NCBI RefSeq assembly: GCF_026870175.2 | Contig: NZ_CP113977.2 | Span: 124,001-188,000 of the forward strand | DNA from: Flavobacterium aestivum | GTDB lineage: Bacteria; Bacteroidota; Bacteroidia; Flavobacteriales; Flavobacteriaceae | DNA length: 64,000 nt | Reading direction: 5' to 3' | Shown here: one piece after another, positions 1 through 8,694 of the stretch | How positions within the stretch are numbered: the stretch's first letter is position 1 | How the letters are laid out: every line of letters starts with the position of its first letter | Notes under the pieces: model-generated | Databases searched by the model: none | What the model saw: only the letters and a program-made list of their open reading frames with translations | What the model was told of the DNA's origin: nothing | Program-made: the position numbers and the translations under genes

Positions 1-283
1 AATCACCTAAGTCAGCAATCGAAATACTCTCATAAATCAAATTTGAAATTTGCAAATTACTTTCATCAAAAACAGTAGGATTAGCAAGATTTAAATTATA
101 CGAAATAGACTCTAGATTGGAATCATAATAATAGCTAGAGCCCTTAAAATGAGGGATATGTTTTACATGATTACCAAAAACCATTTCAGAATTAGTATTC
201 CATTCTATTACAACATCTCCTTTTGCTTGTGAAAAAGCAACTAAGGGCAACAAAATGATAAAGGAAAAAAAAAGATTTCTCAT
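1..283 (-). CDS. porU: PorU-like type IX secretion C-terminal signal peptidase, N-terminal part only
   Basis: The reading frame starts at an ATG (283-281) and runs off the left edge, so only about 94 residues are visible. It begins with a signal peptide (Met-Arg-Asn, a Phe/Ile/Leu-rich core, then Ala-Phe-Ser-Gln). No catalytic domain is inside the window, so the name rests on context: in Flavobacterium porU lies next to and divergent from gldJ. PorU is the surface peptidase that removes C-terminal sorting domains from type IX secretion cargo. The 250 bases between it and gldJ would hold both promoters. It could be another exported protein. Confidence 0.65.
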   Translation of the reverse strand, partial: MRNLFFSFIILLPLVAFSQAKGDVVIEWNTNSEMVFGNHVKHIPHFKGSSYYYDSNLESISYNLNLANPTVFDESNLQISNLIYESISIADLGD

Positions 284-392
284 GAAAACAATTAACTAAA
301 TATGCTTGGAATAATTGTTAAAAGTAAATAAAAAATATCAATAATCATTTTTGTTAACCTCATAATCATGAAATATTAAATTCCTTTTTTTG

Positions 393-422
393 TTGTTTTG
401 TGTAATAAAAAATATAATTTTG
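393..422 (+). promoter_or_regulatory. Bacteroidota-type promoter for gldJ
   Basis: TTG at 393-395 is followed after 19 bases by TAATTTTG at 415-422, matching the Bacteroidota housekeeping pattern (-33 TTG, -7 TAnnTTTG). Transcription would start near 430, giving a leader of about 100 bases before the gldJ start codon. Confidence 0.55.
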
Positions 423-534
423 CGTTTAGAAATAATCAAAAAGAAACATTAAAATAAGTTGTAAATTGGTTTTGTGTATTAATACTTAATTACTACATTG
501 CGCCACCTAAATTAATCATCACCTACTAGAAAAC

Positions 535-2232
535 ATGAAAGTAATTAAAAGCATAGCCTTAAAAACGATGTTAGCCCTAACATTAGTCGTGGGTTTAGCA
601 AGCTGTAGCAAAAAATCTAAATCCGACAGCACCTCAAGAGGAACTGGGTGGAATGTAAGTAGTGCAAAAGGCGGTTTCAAAAATGCATCAAGCCACAAAG
701 AACAAGAAACAGGACCAGGATTGGTTTTTATCGAAGGAGGAACCTTTACTAAAGGATTAATCCAAGATGACGTAATGCACGATTGGAACAATGTACCAAA
801 CCAACAACATGTAATGTCATTTTACATGGATGAAACTGAAGTTACCAACTTAATGTATCTTGAATATTTAGAATGGTTGAAAAAAGTATACCCTCCAACA
901 GAAGAAAACTACAAAAACATCTATGAAGGAGCTTCACCAGACACATTAGTTTGGAGAAACAGATTGGGTTATAATGAAACTATGACAAACAATTACTTAA
1001 GACATCCTGCTTATGCAAACTACCCTGTAGTTGGTGTAAACTGGGTTCAAGCAGTTGAGTTTAGCAGATGGAGAACTGAACGTGTAAACGAAGCTATCCT
1101 AGAAAAAAATGGTTATTTAAAGAAAAACGCTAAATCATTAGATGTTTCTGCAGAAAGCAATTTTAGTACAGAAACATATTTAGCTGCACCAACACTTACT
1201 TACGGTGGTAACGAAGAAATCGTTTTAAAAGCAAAAGGAGCTAGAAAAGGTCCTAAACCTGATAAAAACGGTAAAGTTGTTGAAGAAAAAAATGTATACG
1301 CGCAAAGATCAACTGGTATCCTTTTACCAGAATACAGACTACCTACAGAGTCTGAGTGGGAATATGCAGCTGCTGCAGATGTTGGACAAAGAGAGTACAA
1401 TATCTATAAAGGTCAAAAGAAATATCCTTGGTCTGGAAGTTATACACGTTCTGGAAAAAGATCTAACAAAGGATTCCAATTGGCTAACTTCAAGCAAGGA
1501 AATGGAGATTACGGTGGAATTGCTGGATGGTCTGATGACGGAGCTGACATTACTAATGAAGTAAAAAAATACCCTGCTAATGATTTTGGTTTATATGACA
1601 TGGCTGGAAACGTAGCAGAATGGGTTGCTGATGTATACAGACCTATTGTAGATGTTGAAACAAATGACTTTAACTACTTCAGAGGTAACGTTTACACTAA
1701 AAACAAAATTGGAAAAGACGGAAAACTTGATGTTATCACAAGCCAAAATATAGTATATGATACTTTAAGCAATGGTAAATTAGTAGCTAAAAGATTAGCT
1801 GGTGAAATTGCTCAAGTTCCAGTTGACGATAACGAAACTTATTTAAGACAAAATTTCAGCACTAGCGACAACATCAACTACAGAGATGGTGACAAGCAAT
1901 CTACTAAATTCTATAAATTTGGTGGAGCTGACGCTGACAAAGGTAAAATGACTGAAAAAGAAGCCATGTATAATGCTCCAAAGCACAATGTAAAAATTGA
2001 CAGCTTAGGAAATATGGAAAGAAAATATGACAAGTCATCTAAAAGAACTACTTTAATTAATGATGCTGTTAGAGTATACAAAGGAGGATCTTGGAGAGAC
2101 AGAGCTTATTGGTTAGACCCAGCTCAAAGAAGATTCTTCCCTCAAGATATGGCAACTGATTACATCGGATTCAGATGTGCAATGTCTAGAGTGGGTTCAA
2201 AATCTAATTCAAAAAAATCACCTAGAAATTAA
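535..2232 (+). CDS. gldJ: Gliding motility lipoprotein GldJ
   Basis: This 565-residue protein starts with a lipoprotein signal peptide whose lipobox is Leu-Ala-Ser-Cys with Cys24. The body has the formylglycine-generating-enzyme (SUMF1-like) fold pattern: 'GLVFIEGGTFTKG' near residue 63, 'VVGVNWVQAVEFSRW', 'YRLPTESEWEYAAA', 'DFGLYDMAGNVAEWVADVY' and 'IGFRCAMSR' near the C-terminus. GldJ is an outer-membrane lipoprotein needed for gliding and for assembly of the type IX secretion motor complex with GldK. It sits between porU (divergent) and murF, the known flavobacterial order. Length and domain content are normal for the family. Confidence 0.93.
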   Translation: MKVIKSIALKTMLALTLVVGLASCSKKSKSDSTSRGTGWNVSSAKGGFKNASSHKEQETGPGLVFIEGGTFTKGLIQDDVMHDWNNVPNQQHVMSFYMDETEVTNLMYLEYLEWLKKVYPPTEENYKNIYEGASPDTLVWRNRLGYNETMTNNYLRHPAYANYPVVGVNWVQAVEFSRWRTERVNEAILEKNGYLKKNAKSLDVSAESNFSTETYLAAPTLTYGGNEEIVLKAKGARKGPKPDKNGKVVEEKNVYAQRSTGILLPEYRLPTESEWEYAAAADVGQREYNIYKGQKKYPWSGSYTRSGKRSNKGFQLANFKQGNGDYGGIAGWSDDGADITNEVKKYPANDFGLYDMAGNVAEWVADVYRPIVDVETNDFNYFRGNVYTKNKIGKDGKLDVITSQNIVYDTLSNGKLVAKRLAGEIAQVPVDDNETYLRQNFSTSDNINYRDGDKQSTKFYKFGGADADKGKMTEKEAMYNAPKHNVKIDSLGNMERKYDKSSKRTTLINDAVRVYKGGSWRDRAYWLDPAQRRFFPQDMATDYIGFRCAMSRVGSKSNSKKSPRN

Positions 2233-2251
2233 TATTTATAAAAATCTATCT

Positions 2252-2280
2252 AAAAGCCCTTTAATTAGGGCTTTTATTTT
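2252..2280 (+). terminator. Rho-independent terminator after gldJ
   Basis: Inverted repeat AAAAGCCCT / AGGGCTTTT with a short AT loop followed by a T-run. It lies 20 bases after the gldJ stop and 15 bases before murF, so murF may be partly separated from gldJ transcription. Confidence 0.75.
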
Positions 2281-2294
2281 TTAAACTATATAAT

Positions 2295-3581
2295 ATGGAT
2301 ATCGAATACATTCATAATCTGTTTTTAAAATGCAATTCTATTTCAATTGACACACGTAAGATTGAGTCCAATTCACTTTTTGTAGCTATTAAAGGTGAAA
2401 ACTTTGACGCCAATACATTCGCAAAAGAAGCATTAGAAAAAGGAGCTTCCTATGTTATAATTGACAATGCCGATTTTTTTATAGACAATAGAACCATTTT
2501 AGTCAAAAATAGTTTAGAGACCTTACAAGAACTAGCAAAGTTTCACAGAGCCTATTTAAAATTACCCATAATCGCTCTAACTGGTAGCAACGGAAAGACA
2601 ACAACTAAAGAACTTATTCATGTTGTACTTTCTAAAAAATTCAACACAAAAGCTACTGTTGGAAATTTAAACAACCACATCGGCGTACCTCTAACTTTGT
2701 TATCTTTTAATTCCGAAACAGAGATTGGTATTGTAGAAATGGGAGCGAATCATAAAAAAGAAATTGAATTTCTATGTGAATTAGCAAAGCCAGACTATGG
2801 ATATATAACCAATTTTGGCAAAGCCCATTTAGAAGGTTTTGGCGGAGTCCAAGGAGTTATTGAAGGTAAAAGCGAAATGTATGCTTATTTATCTAAAAAT
2901 GATAAATTATGCTTTATAAATCTCGAAGATCCAATTCAAGTTGAAAAAGCAAAAACTTTAAAATCTTATTCTTTTGGCATAAACAAAGAAAGCGCCAATC
3001 TCAATATTAAATCTATAGAGGCAAATCCTTTTGTCACAATTAATTATTCAAATATTGTAATTTCATCACATTTAATTGGCCTATACAACTCCAACAATAT
3101 AAATGCTGCAATTACTATTGGAAAGTATTTTGGAGTTGATGATAAAGCTATAAAAGAAGCTTTAGAAAGTTATATTCCCGAAAATAACCGCTCACAATTA
3201 TTAACAAAAGGCACAAACCAAATTATTCTAGATGCCTATAATGCAAACCCTAGCAGCATGGCTGTGGCAATTGAAAATTTTGCACAGTTAGACAAACCTA
3301 ATAAAATTGCTATTCTTGGCGACATGTTTGAGTTAGGAACTGAGAGCTTAGAGGAACATAAAAACATCATTTATTTACTTTCAAAAGAGGAAAAGACTGT
3401 TTGTTATTTTATCGGAAAAGATTTTTATCATAATAAAATAGAGAAAAACAATTTCCATTTTTATGAAAGCTTCGATCAATTTTCGGAAATCTTAAAACAA
3501 AAAAGCTTTGAAGATAAAATGATACTTATAAAAGGCTCCAGAGGAATGGCTCTAGAGAGAACATTAAACTTTATTTCATAA
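2295..3581 (+). CDS. murF: UDP-N-acetylmuramoyl-tripeptide--D-alanyl-D-alanine ligase MurF
   Basis: A 428-residue Mur ligase. It carries the ATP-binding loop 'TGSNGKTTTKE' (residues 96-106), the 'NLNNHIGVPLTLL' segment, 'VEMGANHKKEI', 'ITNFGKAHLEGFGG' and, in the C-terminal domain, 'LDAYNANPSSM' and 'ILGDMFELG'. It adds D-Ala-D-Ala to the UDP-MurNAc-tripeptide, the last cytoplasmic step of peptidoglycan precursor synthesis. Here it is downstream of gldJ, outside the usual mur cluster, as in other flavobacteria. The full domain set is present. Confidence 0.93.
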   Translation: MDIEYIHNLFLKCNSISIDTRKIESNSLFVAIKGENFDANTFAKEALEKGASYVIIDNADFFIDNRTILVKNSLETLQELAKFHRAYLKLPIIALTGSNGKTTTKELIHVVLSKKFNTKATVGNLNNHIGVPLTLLSFNSETEIGIVEMGANHKKEIEFLCELAKPDYGYITNFGKAHLEGFGGVQGVIEGKSEMYAYLSKNDKLCFINLEDPIQVEKAKTLKSYSFGINKESANLNIKSIEANPFVTINYSNIVISSHLIGLYNSNNINAAITIGKYFGVDDKAIKEALESYIPENNRSQLLTKGTNQIILDAYNANPSSMAVAIENFAQLDKPNKIAILGDMFELGTESLEEHKNIIYLLSKEEKTVCYFIGKDFYHNKIEKNNFHFYESFDQFSEILKQKSFEDKMILIKGSRGMALERTLNFIS

Positions 3582-3589
3582 AATACAAA

Positions 3590-3627
3590 ACAACGCCTTC
3601 AGTATCCCTAAAGGCGTTGTAATTTTT
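3590..3627 (+). terminator. Terminator after murF
   Basis: Stem ACAACGCCTT / AAGGCGTTGT around a 10-base loop, followed by AATTTTT, just after the murF stop codon. Confidence 0.75.
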
Positions 3628-3700
3628 AAGTGGTTTATATTTTCTTTATTTAATGTTTATGATAAAAAAATTAAAACCACACATAAACAATGTAAGCAAT

Positions 3701-3731
3701 TTTGCACTGGCAATCTTTTGTCTTAAATTTG
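3701..3731 (+). promoter_or_regulatory. Promoter of the flavoprotein monooxygenase gene
   Basis: TTTG at 3701-3704 and TAAATTTG at 3724-3731 are separated by 19 bases, a near-ideal Bacteroidota promoter. It would give a leader of about 105 bases before the assigned TTG start. Confidence 0.6.
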
Positions 3732-3843
3732 CACGCCCGTTTCAACCGGCAAAACATTAAAAATATAAGTTTCTCACATTAAGTCACATAGAAGTTATTC
3801 TCATTTTTTCTTAGACTGAGAACTCAAGATCAAGTTAAATAAA

Positions 3844-5307
3844 TTGGAAGTAAAAAAAGCACAAAATGCAGAAGCAAGCTGGACTATTTGCCAGGAATGT
3901 CAAGGACTTGGAAAAAAAAGACAAAGGCTCAGCAAGAAAGCACGACTTCGTTACCAGAAAGAATTTGATCAATTTGAAAAAACTAAAGACGAAGGAACTG
4001 CACCAGTTCGTCCTAAAAGCCATCTAAATTCATGCTTAAATTGTACCGGATCCGGATTGCTTCATTCCACCAGCCACCCTGCAGCAGATAAAGAAAACTA
4101 TCCACATGTCGCTATTATTGGTGGCGGTATAGGCGGAGTAGCTTTAGCAGTGGCATGTTTACACCGCGGCATTCCTTTCACTCTCTATGAACGTGATAAT
4201 AACTTCGATGCCCGATCTCAAGGCTATGGACTTACTTTGCAACAAGCAAGTAAAGCAATTGAAGGATTTGGAATTTTCTCATTAGACGAAGGGGTAATTT
4301 CAACTAGACATTTGGTTCATACTACAGAAGGAAAAGTGATTGGTGAATGGGGAATCAGAAAGTGGTTGCAGTCAGACACAAAAACTTCACCAAAACGCAC
4401 AAATGTACATATTGCAAGACAATCTTTGCGTTTAGCTCTACTAAAGCAACTCGGCGAACATAATGCAGTACAATGGGGACATCAGTTAATAGATTTTAAG
4501 AAATCTGAAGGTAATTGCATTAATTTAAATTTTAATGTAAATGGAGAGATAAAAAGCTTCAAGGCAGATCTTCTGGTTGGAGCTGACGGTATTCGCAGTT
4601 CGGTAAGAAGATTAATCATTGGTGAAGATATTACTCCCTTGCGTTACCTAGGCTGTATTGTGATATTAGGCATCTGTCCTTTGAGTGCTCTCAAAGGTAT
4701 TAACAGCTCTTTATTAGACTCATCTACTGTATTTCAAACCGCCAATGGTAATGAGCGGATCTATATTATGCCTTATACCTCAGACTCAGTGATGTGGCAA
4801 CTTAGCTTCCCGATACCAGAAAAAGAGGCCAAAACATTAAGTGCTAAAGGTCCTCAAGCATTAAAAAAAGAAGCATCTCGTCGAACTCAGTGGCACGATC
4901 CAATTCCTCAGATTATAGCAATGACTCAGGAAACTCAGATTTCTGGCTATCCTGTATATGACCGAGAATTACTCGACTCAAAATTATTAACGAAAGGAGG
5001 ACAAGTGACTCTGATTGGAGACGCAGCTCACCCAATGAGCCCATTCAAAGGACAGGGGGCGAATCAAGCCCTGCTGGATGCACTCACGTTGGCCCGAGGA
5101 ATCACAAGAGGATGTAGACCATTATCACAATGGAGAAAAGCTGGGATAAGAGAAAGTGTATTAACAGAGTTTGAATCAGAAATGCTAGAACGCAGTGCCA
5201 TCAAAGTAAAAGATTCAGCCGATGCCGCACAGTTCCTACATTCTGAAATTGTCCTTCATGAGAGTGATGAACCGAGAGGACGATGTCTAAAGAAAAAATA
5301 TAGATAA
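3844..5307 (+). CDS. FAD-dependent monooxygenase with an N-terminal Cys4 zinc-ribbon-like region
   Basis: Residues 89-98 hold the FAD-binding 'VAIIGGGIGG'. 'LLVGADGIRSSVRR' is the DG motif and 'LIGDAAHPMSPFKGQGAN' the second FAD motif. This is the para-hydroxybenzoate-hydroxylase/TetX-like group of flavoprotein monooxygenases; the substrate cannot be told. The first 75 residues are unusual: 'CQECQGLG' (Cys16, Cys19) and 'CLNCTGSG' (Cys64, Cys67) repeat the CxxCxGxG pattern of DnaJ zinc fingers, separated by a Lys/Arg-rich helix. The start is a TTG because no ATG precedes the cysteine motif in this frame. The gene has its own promoter and a terminator just before the element boundary, and probably belongs to the host backbone. 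Confidence 0.8.
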   Translation: MEVKKAQNAEASWTICQECQGLGKKRQRLSKKARLRYQKEFDQFEKTKDEGTAPVRPKSHLNSCLNCTGSGLLHSTSHPAADKENYPHVAIIGGGIGGVALAVACLHRGIPFTLYERDNNFDARSQGYGLTLQQASKAIEGFGIFSLDEGVISTRHLVHTTEGKVIGEWGIRKWLQSDTKTSPKRTNVHIARQSLRLALLKQLGEHNAVQWGHQLIDFKKSEGNCINLNFNVNGEIKSFKADLLVGADGIRSSVRRLIIGEDITPLRYLGCIVILGICPLSALKGINSSLLDSSTVFQTANGNERIYIMPYTSDSVMWQLSFPIPEKEAKTLSAKGPQALKKEASRRTQWHDPIPQIIAMTQETQISGYPVYDRELLDSKLLTKGGQVTLIGDAAHPMSPFKGQGANQALLDALTLARGITRGCRPLSQWRKAGIRESVLTEFESEMLERSAIKVKDSADAAQFLHSEIVLHESDEPRGRCLKKKYR

Positions 5308-5360
5308 AAAGGGATCAAAAACTAATCAAACCTAAATATCGTAAGTAAAATTTAGGCATA

Positions 5361-5392
5361 AAAAAACTCCTTAATTCCTTAAGGAGTTTTTT
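5361..5392 (+). terminator. Terminator after the monooxygenase, abutting the element boundary
   Basis: Stem AAAAAACTCCTTAA / TTAAGGAGTTTTTT with a very short loop. It touches the tRNA-derived sequence at 5390-5405. A similar hairpin recurs at 29969-30000. Confidence 0.7.
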
Positions 5393-5405
5393 GTGGGCGA
5401 TGAGG
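5390..5405 (+). repeat. Left attachment-site remnant of element 1 (short tRNA-Val 3'-end match)
   Basis: Sixteen bases, TTTGTGGGCGATGAGG, match the start of the 45-bp tRNA-Val-derived repeats at 34651-34695 and 63795-63839, then the sequence diverges. An integrase gene begins about 190 bp further in. This fits a left end in which only a short core is shared, with the rest of the tRNA gene kept on the right side. The match length is too long to be chance in 64 kb, but the role is inferred. Confidence 0.5.
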
Positions 5406-5543
5406 AAACAGAACCTTCTTAATTTGTAAGAATCTGAAAAAGAGCTAAAACCACAAGAAACCCAGTAAAATTAATGATTTGTCAAAAATAATACTTACAA
5501 AAAAATTAAGTTGAATTAAGGTAAATCTGAATAAATTTGAATC

Positions 5544-5563
5544 TTTTCGGGAATATTTCGGGA
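5544..5563 (+). repeat. Putative integrase arm site, left end of element 1
   Basis: Two TTTCGGGA units in tandem form a 20-base block that recurs at 34574-34593 with one mismatch. The copies sit about 140 bp inside the left boundary and about 60 bp inside the right boundary of element 1, as arm-type binding sites of a tyrosine integrase would. Confidence 0.45.
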
Positions 5564-5597
5564 TTTTAACTATATTCGTATTCTCAAAATATTGGAT

Positions 5598-6920
5598 ATG
5601 AACCTAAAATATTTCATTAAAAAATCAAAATCGGCAACCTCAAATATTTATGTTCGTTTTTGGGACAGTAACAGAATCGACCAAACTGCGGGAACAAAAT
5701 TAAATGTTCAGTTTGAGCATTGGAACAAAGATAAGCAGGAAGTTAAAAATATAGCCACGGTTACAAACAGAGATTTTACAAACAGTAAACTACGCAATTT
5801 AAAAACCTTTATTCTTGACCAGTACAACATCGATTTTAATTCACAACAAAATATTAATAACACTTGGTTAAAGACTCAAATAAATACTTTTTTTGGAAGA
5901 GTAAATACTGATGAATCCCATAAAATTTATTTTGTGGCTTGGATTGAGAAATTTATTGCCGATTGCCCCAATAAAGCAATGCCTCCTTCAGAAAGCACAA
6001 TCATAAAATTCAATAGGGTTAAAAACAAACTTACCGATTATCAAACGCACTTCGAAACCAAACTTCGGTTTCAGGATATTGATTTGAAATTTTACGAAAG
6101 CTTTTTATTTTACTGCCAAAAAGTTGAAATGCTGAACAATAATACTGTTGGTGGATTTATTACCATTATAAAGAATTGGTGCAGTAAAATAGAAATTGAT
6201 GGGTTGCCAATAAGTCCGCAATACAAACACAGCGATTTTAAAGCTATTTCAAATAAAACCAAAGATGTTTACCTCACAGAAGCAGAAATAGACACTGTTT
6301 TTAACTATAATTTTGAGCAACAGGAGCGATTGGATAGAACAAGGGACAATTTTATCATTGGATTGCGTACTGGACTTAGGATTTCAGATTTTATGAAATT
6401 AAAACAGCTCAATATTGTAGGTGATTATATAGAAATTGAAACTAGCAAAACCGAGCACCCCGTAGTTATCCCAATGCACAGCCAAGTAAAGGCAATTTTG
6501 CAAAAAAGAAACGGTGCACTCCCCCCTACTATATCTGACCAAAAATTTAATGAATACGTGAAAGAAGTTTGTAAAACCATTGGTTTTGCTGATATGGTGG
6601 ATGGCGCAAAAATGATAAACAAAAAAGACGAAAAAGACTTTTTTGGAGACAGTAAAGTAAAAATAAAAAGTATGATGCGAAAAGAGTTTGGCTCATATCC
6701 CAAGCACGAATTAATAACCTCACACACTTGCAGACGTTCTTTTGCAAGTAATCTTTACGGAAAATTGGACAATCCAACCATAATGGCAATTACTGGACAC
6801 AAAACCGAAACCATGTTTTTAAAATACATAAAAATCACTCCAAGGGAACACGCAGAAAAGTTAAAAGAACATTGGAAAAAAGTAGAAGCCGAAAAACAAG
6901 CCAAGAAACAAAAACTATAG
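5598..6920 (+). CDS. Tyrosine-type site-specific integrase of element 1
   Basis: The Bacteroidota form of tyrosine recombinase: an N-terminal arm-binding region, a SAM-like core-binding domain (about residues 105-210) and a C-terminal catalytic domain. Arg257 ('GLRTGLRIS'), His376-x-x-Arg379 ('SHTCRRSFAS'), His401 ('TGHKTE') and Tyr410 ('LKYIKI') form the catalytic set. The ATG at 5598 is preferred over an in-frame TTG six bases upstream. It is the first gene inside the left boundary and reads inward, and should integrate and excise element 1. It is not closely similar to the integrase at 62463-63743, so each element has its own recombinase. Confidence 0.9.
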   Translation: MNLKYFIKKSKSATSNIYVRFWDSNRIDQTAGTKLNVQFEHWNKDKQEVKNIATVTNRDFTNSKLRNLKTFILDQYNIDFNSQQNINNTWLKTQINTFFGRVNTDESHKIYFVAWIEKFIADCPNKAMPPSESTIIKFNRVKNKLTDYQTHFETKLRFQDIDLKFYESFLFYCQKVEMLNNNTVGGFITIIKNWCSKIEIDGLPISPQYKHSDFKAISNKTKDVYLTEAEIDTVFNYNFEQQERLDRTRDNFIIGLRTGLRISDFMKLKQLNIVGDYIEIETSKTEHPVVIPMHSQVKAILQKRNGALPPTISDQKFNEYVKEVCKTIGFADMVDGAKMINKKDEKDFFGDSKVKIKSMMRKEFGSYPKHELITSHTCRRSFASNLYGKLDNPTIMAITGHKTETMFLKYIKITPREHAEKLKEHWKKVEAEKQAKKQKL

Positions 6921-6928
6921 AATATAAA

Positions 6929-7885
6929 ATGACCGTTGATTACAAATATATAAGCAAGCCTTATACCTTAGACGAATTAGTGAATGGGAATCCCATTTTT
7001 AAAATATATTATGATTATTTATATGATATATATGAATGGGATTGCCAATACACTATTGAGGAAAATGATAAGGTAAAGGAGAAAAATAAAGTAGAAGGAA
7101 ATGATACAGTAGAAGGAAATGATACAGTAGAGGAAAACAACAAAATGGAAGTCTTTGATTACACTGAAAAAGGGCATCTGGAATTGATTTTCAATGAGTT
7201 TTTAAATATACTTTCCTTACTGTTACATGATAAAACAACTTATAAAGAAACACTAAAATTAATAAAACAGAAAAATGAAGAAATTGAAATGTTTGGTGTT
7301 CTCACGGAGTGCATTCCCTGTATTTTAGATGAATACCCTTTTTCGTATGAATCAAATATTTTTAAAAAGACTGACAAAAAAAAGACTGGCAAAAATTCAG
7401 ATGAAAATTTAGAATCTGAAACATTAGACCTAAATAAAGAACAAAAGAAATGCCTTTCGTTTATTGTGAAAAAATACGTGAAAGACATAAACAACGCTCT
7501 TACCAGTAAAAATATACATGATCTAACCCTTTTTTTTGATAAACACCTCAATAATAGTCTTTTGGAAATGGCAAGTATATTAAACCCCAATGCGAAAAGG
7601 AAAAATGACAAAATCAATATCTCCGATAGCTATATCACTTCAGAATCCCAAGAAGCATTGGACGCATCCCAAAAAGTTTTATTGCTTGAAGAGTTAATCA
7701 GAAGCGATAAATGGGGAAATGCATCCGATAGAAAAAAAGCCGAAATTATATCTCGAATCATTGATAAGAATCCCGACAACATAAGACGGACATTATCAGA
7801 AATAAACAAATCATTGTCTTCTGCTTCAAATAAATTCAAAGAAGATTTACTAAAGGCTCAAAACATAATTAAACTTTTGGGGTAA
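6929..7885 (+). CDS. Uncharacterised acidic protein following the integrase
   Basis: This 318-residue protein starts at the ATG at 6929, eight bases after the integrase stop; a longer frame from a TTG inside the integrase is unlikely. Around residues 40-70 it holds a degenerate Glu/Lys/Asn repeat ('EGNDTVEGNDTVEENN'). The rest looks helical and charged, with a conserved-looking C-terminal part ('LLEELIRSDKWGNASDRKKAEIISRIIDKNPDNI...'). I do not recognise a family. Position suggests an integration or replication accessory factor, probably transcribed with the integrase. Confidence 0.6.
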   Translation: MTVDYKYISKPYTLDELVNGNPIFKIYYDYLYDIYEWDCQYTIEENDKVKEKNKVEGNDTVEGNDTVEENNKMEVFDYTEKGHLELIFNEFLNILSLLLHDKTTYKETLKLIKQKNEEIEMFGVLTECIPCILDEYPFSYESNIFKKTDKKKTGKNSDENLESETLDLNKEQKKCLSFIVKKYVKDINNALTSKNIHDLTLFFDKHLNNSLLEMASILNPNAKRKNDKINISDSYITSESQEALDASQKVLLLEELIRSDKWGNASDRKKAEIISRIIDKNPDNIRRTLSEINKSLSSASNKFKEDLLKAQNIIKLLG

Positions 7886-7902
7886 CCTTTGGGGTATACC
7901 CC
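7879..7902 (-). repeat. 24-base palindrome-containing motif shared with element 2
   Basis: GGGGTATACCCC is a perfect 12-base palindrome. Together with the adjoining 12 bases it is repeated, with two mismatches, at 52939-52962 (other strand) inside the ArdC-fusion gene of element 2. Here it overlaps the stop codon of the upstream gene and lies about 70 bp before the HTH gene, a plausible operator position. Confidence 0.35.
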
Positions 7903-7970
7903 AGAAGTTAAAAAACATTCACCTACATTAAGTTTGCCGTAATATAATTTTAAAAACAAAAAAGAATATT

Positions 7971-8255
7971 ATGGTAAACTTACTTCAATTAGAAAACACA
8001 AACGCTTTAGATTTCAAAAATGAAATTTTAAAAGGCATAAAAGACTGTCTTGCGGATTTTGCAACTACTTTGCAAAGCGAAAGCGACCAATTATTGACCA
8101 GAGAGGAAACGGCAAAAATGTTGTCAGTCTCATTGGTCACACTTTGGGACTGGACACGAAAAGACATTATTCCCGCCTACAGAATCGGAAATAAAATACG
8201 ATACAAAAAAAGTGAGGTTTTAAAATCATTAATTCAAAAAAATCAATTTGAATAA
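7971..8255 (+). CDS. Excisionase-like helix-turn-helix DNA-binding protein
   Basis: In this 94-residue protein the C-terminal half is a MerR/excisionase-type winged helix (HTH_17): 'LLTREETAKMLSVSLVTLWD', then 'PAYRIGNKIRYKKSEVL'. Such proteins are common near integrases in Bacteroidota elements, acting as directionality factor or regulator. The N-terminal 40 residues look helical and may dimerise. It overlaps the next frame only if that gene used a TTG start. Confidence 0.75.
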   Translation: MVNLLQLENTNALDFKNEILKGIKDCLADFATTLQSESDQLLTREETAKMLSVSLVTLWDWTRKDIIPAYRIGNKIRYKKSEVLKSLIQKNQFE

Positions 8256-8271
8256 TTTTAAAACCAAACCA

Positions 8272-8598
8272 ATGAAAGCCTTAAAAATTCTATACTCCAT
8301 TAGAAATAAAAAGGAATTGCAAGAGCTGTATTTGAGCCAGATCACTGAATTGCATATCCTAAACGGGATAAACGATATACTTCGAGGAACCCGAATGTCA
8401 ATTCCAGCAGGAATGCGAATGCATGCTCAAAATATCACTACACAAGAAGCTATTATTTTCATAGAACAAAACGGGATACCCGATGGCTATACTTTATCTG
8501 ACGAATTGAGAACGATGTTAGAAGAATATCGGGAGTTCTTTAAAAATCAAAAAAGAACACACAAGACAGAAAAAAGTAAAGGTGTAACAACCTTTTAA
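8272..8598 (+). CDS. Small conserved element protein, paralogue of 38008-38343
   Basis: This 108-residue protein starts at the ATG at 8272. It is clearly homologous to the product of 38008-38343 in element 2: shared blocks include 'IRNK', 'LQ-LYL-QI', 'INDIL', 'P-GMR', 'IIFI--NG-PDGY-LS-EL'. No known domain is recognised. In both elements it lies at the end of the early gene group, here just before the primase and there just after the replication-like gene. A role in element replication or regulation is likely but unproven. Confidence 0.65.
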   Translation: MKALKILYSIRNKKELQELYLSQITELHILNGINDILRGTRMSIPAGMRMHAQNITTQEAIIFIEQNGIPDGYTLSDELRTMLEEYREFFKNQKRTHKTEKSKGVTTF

Positions 8599-8611
8599 AG
8601 CCTAACATTTC

Positions 8612-8675
8612 TTTTGCAAAGCTTTGCAAAGGCTTTGCAAAAGAAACAACCCCATTGCAAAGGAATTGCAATGGG
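8612..8675 (+). promoter_or_regulatory. Cluster of TTTGCAAA palindromic motifs upstream of the primase
   Basis: Three TTTGCAAA units spaced about 10 bp apart (8614-8640) are followed by ATTGCAAAGG/AATTGCAATGG inverted units around 8654-8675. Bases 8623-8647 match 42316-42340 in element 2 at 24 of 25 positions. It could be an origin, an operator for a shared regulator, or a leader RNA structure. An upstream frame reading through it from a TTG (8614) is rejected as coding because of the palindromic repetition. Confidence 0.5.
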
Positions 8676-8694
8676 GTTAAAAATAGATATAGTT

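Noticed and set aside
8614..8694. N-terminal extension of the primase from a TTG
   Set aside because: The stretch consists of palindromic TTTGCAAA repeats shared with noncoding DNA of element 2; the ATG at 8695 is better.
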